Part shown: piece by piece, positions 34,937 through 38,995 of the stretch
How positions within the stretch are numbered: position 1 is the stretch's first letter
How the letters are laid out: every line of letters starts with the position of its first letter
NCBI GenBank assembly: GCA_937863205.1
Contig: CALMGA010000511.1
Coordinates: forward strand, 1 to 38,995
Reading direction: 5' to 3'
Length of the DNA stretch: 38,995 nt
Source: an uncultured Beijerinckiaceae bacterium
GTDB taxonomy: Bacteria; Pseudomonadota; Alphaproteobacteria; Rhizobiales; Beijerinckiaceae
Position numbers and translations under genes: made by a program
The notes under the pieces: model-generated
What the model was told of the DNA's origin: nothing
Seen by the model: the letters and a program-made list of their open reading frames with translations, nothing else
The model's database searches: none

Positions 34937-36523
34937 TCACAGGGCCGCCGGTGCCCCCGCGCGACCGAAACGGCCGGCGAGAAGCACAGCGGCGAAGAGC
35001 GAGTTGGCGGTCATCGCCGCCGCGAACGGGGCTGCGGCGGCAAAGGCGAGGGTCGACGTGTTGCTCCATACCTGCGTCGCCAGCGTCCGCGTGCCGATGG
35101 GCGCCAGAAGCAGGGTCGCGGTCAGCTCGGTCGAAACGGACACGAACACCAGCACGACGGCCGCGGCGACCCCCGACCAGGCCTGCGGCAGGGTGATGCG
35201 CCACGCCGTCGCCAGGGCGCCGAGCCCCAGCGTGCGCGCCGCCTCTTCCAGCCCCGGGGGAACCTGCACCAGGGTGGCGCGGATCGACACCATCGCCAGC
35301 GGCAGGAACAGGATGGCATAGGCGGTCACCAGCAGGGCCGCGCTCTGGTAGAGCGGGTGCAGGTGTCGGATGACGAGGGCGACGAGGGCGAGCGCGACGA
35401 CGATGCCGGGCACGCCCTGGGCGAGAAAGGTCGAGCGCTCGGCCACGGCAGCCAGGCGGCTGCCTTCGTAGCGGGTGGCGAGAAAGGTGATCGGAAACGC
35501 CAGCACGGTGGTGACGACCGCGCCGGCGACGCCGAAGCCGACCGTCGAAGCGGTCGCCGTGACCACGCGCGACAGCGATGCCTGCGCGGGCGAGATCGCG
35601 TCGGCGCCGTGCTGCAGCGACCAGTACGCGATCATGGCCAGCGGCACGGCCACGGTGACTGCCGTGAGGAGCACGAAGCCGAGCAGGACCGGCCACTTTG
35701 CGCGACCAAGCGGATGGAGCACCACCCCGCGCCCGACGCCGCGCGCGATCCGGGCATAGCGGCGCCGGCCGCGCACCCGGCTTTCGGCCAGCAGGCAGAG
35801 CAGGCAGAGCACCAGCAGCACGCTCGCCAGCAGCGACGCCTCCGCCCCATCGAAGCTGGTGCGGTAAACGGCGTAGATCTCGGTCGTGAAGGTGCGGAAG
35901 CGCAGCAGGGCGAAGGCGCCGAACTCCGTCAGCGTGTTGAGCGCGACCAGCAGCATGCCGCCGAGGATCGCCGGGCGCAGCTGCGGCAGCACGACCCGGA
36001 CGAAGCAGCGCCAGGACCCAAGCCCCAGCGTGCGCGCGGTTTCTTCCAGGGCCGGGTCGAGGCCGCGCAGGGCCGCCGCCACCGGCAGGTAGACCAGCGG
36101 GGTGTAGGCGCACACGACGACGAGAAGCGCGCCGTCGAAGTCCTGCAGCAACGGGCTCACCGACACCCAGGCGAAGCTCGTCACGAAGGCGGGGATGGCC
36201 AGCGGCACGGCGGCGAGGCCGCTCCAAAGCCGGCGGCCCGGCAGGTCGGTTCGCTCGACGAACCAGGCGGTGGCGGTGCCGATGACCGCGGCGGCGAAGG
36301 TCGCGGCGACGACCAGGGCAACCGTGTTGACGATCAGCGAGCCGACGAGCGGCCTCACCAGTGTCGCGACCGCCTCGGCGGGTTCGACGTGCGACGCGCC
36401 GGCCAGCGTGATCGCGATCGGCAGCAGAACCAGCGCCGGCGCGAGGAGAGCCCCCACGAGCAGCGGTGCGGGCGGGCGGCGGCCCGCGCCGGGTAGCCGG
36501 AAGACGCCGGCGGCCCCGGCCAT
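34937..36523 (-). CDS. fbpB: Ferric-iron ABC transporter permease, two domains fused
   Basis: 528 residues with two copies of the binding-protein-dependent permease domain, as in FbpB/AfuB. Each has an EAA-type loop that contacts the ATPase: LEETARTLGLGSWRCFVRVVL in the first half and LEEAARTLGLGALATAWRI in the second. The halves are otherwise rich in membrane helices (about twelve). The ATG at 36523 overlaps the TGA of the binding-protein gene by one base, so translation is coupled. It forms the channel of the importer with the ATPase at 33772. Confidence 0.9.
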   Translation of the reverse strand: MAGAAGVFRLPGAGRRPPAPLLVGALLAPALVLLPIAITLAGASHVEPAEAVATLVRPLVGSLIVNTVALVVAATFAAAVIGTATAWFVERTDLPGRRLWSGLAAVPLAIPAFVTSFAWVSVSPLLQDFDGALLVVVCAYTPLVYLPVAAALRGLDPALEETARTLGLGSWRCFVRVVLPQLRPAILGGMLLVALNTLTEFGAFALLRFRTFTTEIYAVYRTSFDGAEASLLASVLLVLCLLCLLAESRVRGRRRYARIARGVGRGVVLHPLGRAKWPVLLGFVLLTAVTVAVPLAMIAYWSLQHGADAISPAQASLSRVVTATASTVGFGVAGAVVTTVLAFPITFLATRYEGSRLAAVAERSTFLAQGVPGIVVALALVALVIRHLHPLYQSAALLVTAYAILFLPLAMVSIRATLVQVPPGLEEAARTLGLGALATAWRITLPQAWSGVAAAVVLVFVSVSTELTATLLLAPIGTRTLATQVWSNTSTLAFAAAAPFAAAMTANSLFAAVLLAGRFGRAGAPAAL

Positions 36524-37620
36524 CAGAGAAGGCCCGCCTCGCGCAGCAATCTGGCCGACTGGCGGTCGTCGCCGAGCTTGGCGGCGGCGATATCGGGCGG
36601 CTGCAGTTCGTTGAAAGGCTTCAGCAGCGGGTTGGCGGCGACGCCGGCGGCGAGCGGATATTCGAAGTCGACGTCGCTCTTGGCCAGCATCTCCTGCGCG
36701 GGCTTGCTGACGATGAAGGCGAGGAACGCCTGCGCCTCGGCCTGGTGCTTCGAGGATTTCAGCACCGCCGCGCCCGATACGTTGACCAGGGCGCCGACGT
36801 CGCCGCCCTTGAAGTGATGGATCGCGCTGCGGGTGCCCTTCTCGCCAAGCTCCGTGTGCAGGCGCGCCCAGTAATAGTTGTTGATGATGCCGGTGGCGAC
36901 CGCGCCGCGGTTGACGGCGGCGACAACGCCCTCGTCGTCGTCGAACACCTGGGCGTTGGCCTTGATCCCCTTCAGCCAGTCGAGGGCGACCTGGTGCCCC
37001 TTCAGCATCTCGATGGCGCTGACGAGCGGCAGGAAGTCGGCGTCGGCGGGGGCGACCGCCACCTTGCCCTTCCAGGCGGGCTTGGCGAGGTCCATCAGCG
37101 AGGCCGGCATCTCGTCCGGCTTGATCATCGAGGTGTTGAAGGCGAGCACGTTCTCGCGCGACAGCACTCCGACCCAGTTGCCGCCGGGCGCGCTGTCCCT
37201 GGCCGGAACCGCGGCGAGGGTCGCCGGATCGACCTTGGCGAAGAGGCCCTTGGCGTCGAGCAGCACGAGTTCGGGCGAGTTCTCGGTGAAGAAGATGTCC
37301 GCCGGCGAGGCGTCGCCTTCCGCCGCGATCTGGTTGGCGATCTCCGGCGCTTCGCCCGAGTGGAGCTTCACGTCGATGCCGGTCTCCTTCTTGAAGGCCG
37401 TGGTCAGCAGATCGATCATCTGCTGGTGTTGCGCGCCGTAAAGGATCAGCGGGGCGCGTTCGGCTTGCGCCGGCCCCGTCTGCAGGGTCACGGCGGCGGC
37501 AAAGCCCCCCAGCAGGGCGAAACTCCCAAGCAGGGCGCAACTCCCGAGCAGGGAAAGGGCGCGGAAGCGACGTCGCAGAATGAGGCTCGTCACCGGCTGG
37601 TCCCGATATTCAGAATGCAT
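36523..37620 (-). CDS. fbpA: Ferric-iron substrate-binding protein (FbpA/AfuA family)
   Basis: 365 residues, a periplasmic binding protein of the iron(III) transferrin-like family. A long signal peptide (about 1-45) contains the repeat LLGSCALLGSFALLGGFA. The mature protein starts near RAPLILYGAQHQQMIDLL, with FKKETGIDVKLHSGEAPEI, ADIFFTENSPELVLLDAKGL and NWVGVLSRENVLAFNTSM. The pair of Tyr that bind Fe(III) is seen in TGIINNYYWARLH. EMLAKSDVDFEYPLAAGVAA near the C-terminus is also family-typical. Start ATG 37620 gives the signal peptide; GTG and TTG codons upstream are alternatives. It is the first gene of the operon fbpA-fbpB-fbpC-propeller-efeB. Confidence 0.9.
   Translation of the reverse strand: MHSEYRDQPVTSLILRRRFRALSLLGSCALLGSFALLGGFAAAVTLQTGPAQAERAPLILYGAQHQQMIDLLTTAFKKETGIDVKLHSGEAPEIANQIAAEGDASPADIFFTENSPELVLLDAKGLFAKVDPATLAAVPARDSAPGGNWVGVLSRENVLAFNTSMIKPDEMPASLMDLAKPAWKGKVAVAPADADFLPLVSAIEMLKGHQVALDWLKGIKANAQVFDDDEGVVAAVNRGAVATGIINNYYWARLHTELGEKGTRSAIHHFKGGDVGALVNVSGAAVLKSSKHQAEAQAFLAFIVSKPAQEMLAKSDVDFEYPLAAGVAANPLLKPFNELQPPDIAAAKLGDDRQSARLLREAGLL
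37511..37550 (-). repeat. 18-bp tandem repeat inside the fbpA signal peptide
   Basis: AGCAGGGCGAAACTCCCA (37511-37528) and AGCAGGGCGCAACTCCCG (37529-37546) differ at two positions; a third partial unit starts at 37547. Each encodes six residues (LLGSFA, LLGSCA) of the hydrophobic core, so unit gain or loss would lengthen or shorten it in frame. Confidence 0.7.
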
Positions 37621-37861
37621 CGGCTGCCTGTCATCCTCCACGGGGCGGCCTGTCAACGGTAATAGTTTGTAAGTAGTCTAATTCCAGACTTCCGTCGTGA
37701 GCCGGAGCGGGACGGCTGCCGGGCGTCCGAGCCTCGCGCGCCACCTGACGATCCGTGCGGAACAATGCCGGTCGACCGGGATCGCCTGCCTTGCCTCCGC
37801 CAAGGGCAGATCGACGCATTCGGCCGATGTCACGACCTGCGACCCGGCGTGCGGTTGTTTT

Positions 37862-37881
37862 GATATAGCCGATGCTATATC
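37862..37881 (+). promoter_or_regulatory. Perfect 20-bp palindrome, MntR-like operator before mntH
   Basis: GATATAGC (37862-37869), spacer CGAT, GCTATATC (37874-37881). The ATAGC-N4-GCTAT core matches the known MntR (DtxR-family) operator of enterobacterial mntH, which has ATAGC and GCTAT at the same spacing. It lies about 40 bases before the probable mntH start, and its TATAGC or TATATC could overlap the -10 element, so manganese-bound MntR would block transcription. Binding is inferred from similarity only. Confidence 0.6.
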
Positions 37882-37919
37882 TGACTTTGCGGCGGCCGGC
37901 GGCCGGGTGGGACACGCGA

Positions 37920-38995
37920 TTGTCGGACGAGGCCACGCCAGCCAAGACCCTCGGCGAGCGAACAACCCGGGCCCTCCGCGAAACGCTGGCCGGTCAGCGC
38001 CCCGCCTTCCCTTCGGTTCTGTTGTTCGCCGGGCCGGCGGTGGTCGCTTCGATCGCCTACATGGACCCCGGCAACTTCGCGACGAACATCCAGGCCGGGG
38101 CGAAGTACGGCTACCGGCTGCTCTGGGTGGTTCTGGCCGCCAACCTCATCGCCATGCTGTTCCAGGCGCTGTCCGCCAAGCTCGGCATCGTGACGGGCCG
38201 CAACCTCGCGCAGATGTGCCGCGAGCGTTTTCCCCGGCCGGTGGTGCTGGCGATGTGGGGCGTCAGCGAAGTGGCGGCGATGGCCACCGACCTCGCCGAG
38301 TTCCTGGGTGGCGCCATCGGCCTTTCCATCCTCTTCCACCTGCCGCTGTTCGCCGGCATGGCCGTCACGGGGGTCGTGACCTACGCGATCCTGCTGGTCG
38401 AAACGAACGGCCACCGTCCCATCGAGATAGTCATCGGCGCCCTCGTCGCCGCGATCGGGCTCTGCTACCTGGCCGAACTGTTCATCGCGCCGGTCGACTG
38501 GGCCGCCGCCGCGATCCATGCGGTCAGTCCGAGCCTGCCGGACGCCGCCGCGGCGACGCTCGCGGCCGGCATCGTCGGCGCCACGGTCATGCCGCATGCC
38601 GTCTACCTCCATTCCGGGCTGACCCAGAACCGCGTGCCGGTCCGCAACGACCGCGAGCGGCGACGCCTTTTGCGATTCTCGAACGTCGAGGTCGTCGTCG
38701 CCCTGTCCGTCGCCGGGCTCGTCAACATGGCGATGGTGATGATGGCCGCCGCCGCTTTCCACATCGGCCACAGCGACGTCGCCGAGATCGAAACCGCGTA
38801 TCGCACGCTCGTGCCGCTGCTCGGCCTGGGCGCGGCCGGAATCTTCCTCGCCTCGCTCATCGCCTCGGGCGTGTCGAGGTCGGTGGTCGGGACGATGGCC
38901 GGGCAGATGCTCATGCTGGGCTTCATCGGCTTCCGCCGCGCGGGGTGGCTGCGCCGGCGGGGCCCGCTGGTTGCGGCCTTCGTGGTCGTCGCCGC
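37920..38995 (+). CDS. mntH: Nramp-family divalent metal transporter MntH (3' end outside the window)
   Basis: The 359 codons in the window encode most of an Nramp/SLC11 proton-coupled Mn(II) and Fe(II) importer. The metal site motif DPGN lies in helix 1 (SIAYMDPGNFATNIQAGAKY) and MPH in helix 6 (GATVMPHAVYLHSGLTQNRV). Further helices fit (MWGVSEVAAMATDLAEFLGG, GIFLASLIASGVSRSVVGT, which carries the conserved ASGxSS-type stretch with Arg). The start is uncertain: TTG 37920 follows GGGTGGG, while ATG 37872 lies inside the palindrome and has no ribosome-binding site. Divergent from the iron operon, with a possible MntR operator upstream. About 80-100 residues are probably missing at the right edge. 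Confidence 0.9.
   Translation, partial: MSDEATPAKTLGERTTRALRETLAGQRPAFPSVLLFAGPAVVASIAYMDPGNFATNIQAGAKYGYRLLWVVLAANLIAMLFQALSAKLGIVTGRNLAQMCRERFPRPVVLAMWGVSEVAAMATDLAEFLGGAIGLSILFHLPLFAGMAVTGVVTYAILLVETNGHRPIEIVIGALVAAIGLCYLAELFIAPVDWAAAAIHAVSPSLPDAAAATLAAGIVGATVMPHAVYLHSGLTQNRVPVRNDRERRRLLRFSNVEVVVALSVAGLVNMAMVMMAAAAFHIGHSDVAEIETAYRTLVPLLGLGAAGIFLASLIASGVSRSVVGTMAGQMLMLGFIGFRRAGWLRRRGPLVAAFVVVA

Noticed and set aside
1..38995. CRISPR arrays, rRNA genes, classical riboswitches
   Set aside because: No regularly spaced identical repeats, no rRNA-like stretches, and no recognisable cobalamin, TPP, SAM or yybP-ykoY core were seen, including ahead of the biotin and mntH genes.

Overview
The window reads as high-GC alphaproteobacterial DNA, most likely from the Hyphomicrobiales (Methylobacteriaceae-like or a neighbour). 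The guess rests on GC-rich codon use throughout the conserved genes, a GCG_CRPN-type secreted peptide, several small exported proteins with rhizobial flavour, a tRNA with encoded CCA, and the gene content. No 16S or other species-level marker is present, so the placement is an inference.

Positions 1 to about 7,890 form an accessory region that ends at the 3' end of a tRNA-Gly(TCC) gene. A decayed tyrosine recombinase (5823-7786, minus) sits next to the tRNA and reads away from it, the usual arrangement of an integrated island. The segment also holds an IS1380-type transposase remnant, a truncated TetR-type regulator, a broken short-chain dehydrogenase, a beta-ketoacyl-ACP synthase III with three single-T indels, and a visibly more AT-rich block (about 2.5-4.75 kb). 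That block carries a membrane protein with a Sel1-like tail and an exported Ppx/GppA-like ASKHA-fold protein interrupted by an in-frame amber codon. This pair is the least familiar content of the window.

From 7.9 to 23.4 kb the content is mostly chromosomal: the biotin genes bioD and bioF (minus) divergent from bioA (plus), with bioD running into the tRNA; a lipoprotein; a Pro-rich exported protein; a uracil-DNA glycosylase superfamily protein divergent from pyroglutamyl-peptidase; small exported proteins; the translational GTPase TypA/BipA; a DUF2256 zinc-ribbon peptide; dnaE; and a secreted phospholipase A2-like protein.

From 23.4 to 31.1 kb lie a WecG/TagA-type glycosyltransferase, a decayed PPOX-type flavin-binding gene, a 14-TM-type (DHA2) drug transporter, an ABC-2 exporter (ATPase and permease overlapping by 4 bases), an orphan CDP-glucose 4,6-dehydratase, two long stretches without a convincing gene, and a 3-methyladenine DNA glycosylase.

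From 31.2 to 37.6 kb a tightly packed minus-strand operon encodes a ferric-iron ABC importer (binding protein, fused double permease, ATPase), an exported beta-propeller protein and a Tat-exported EfeB-like dye-decolorising peroxidase. Divergent from it, an Nramp-family mntH runs off the right edge, preceded by a perfect ATAGC-N4-GCTAT palindrome that looks like an MntR operator. The right end is therefore a transition-metal uptake locus.
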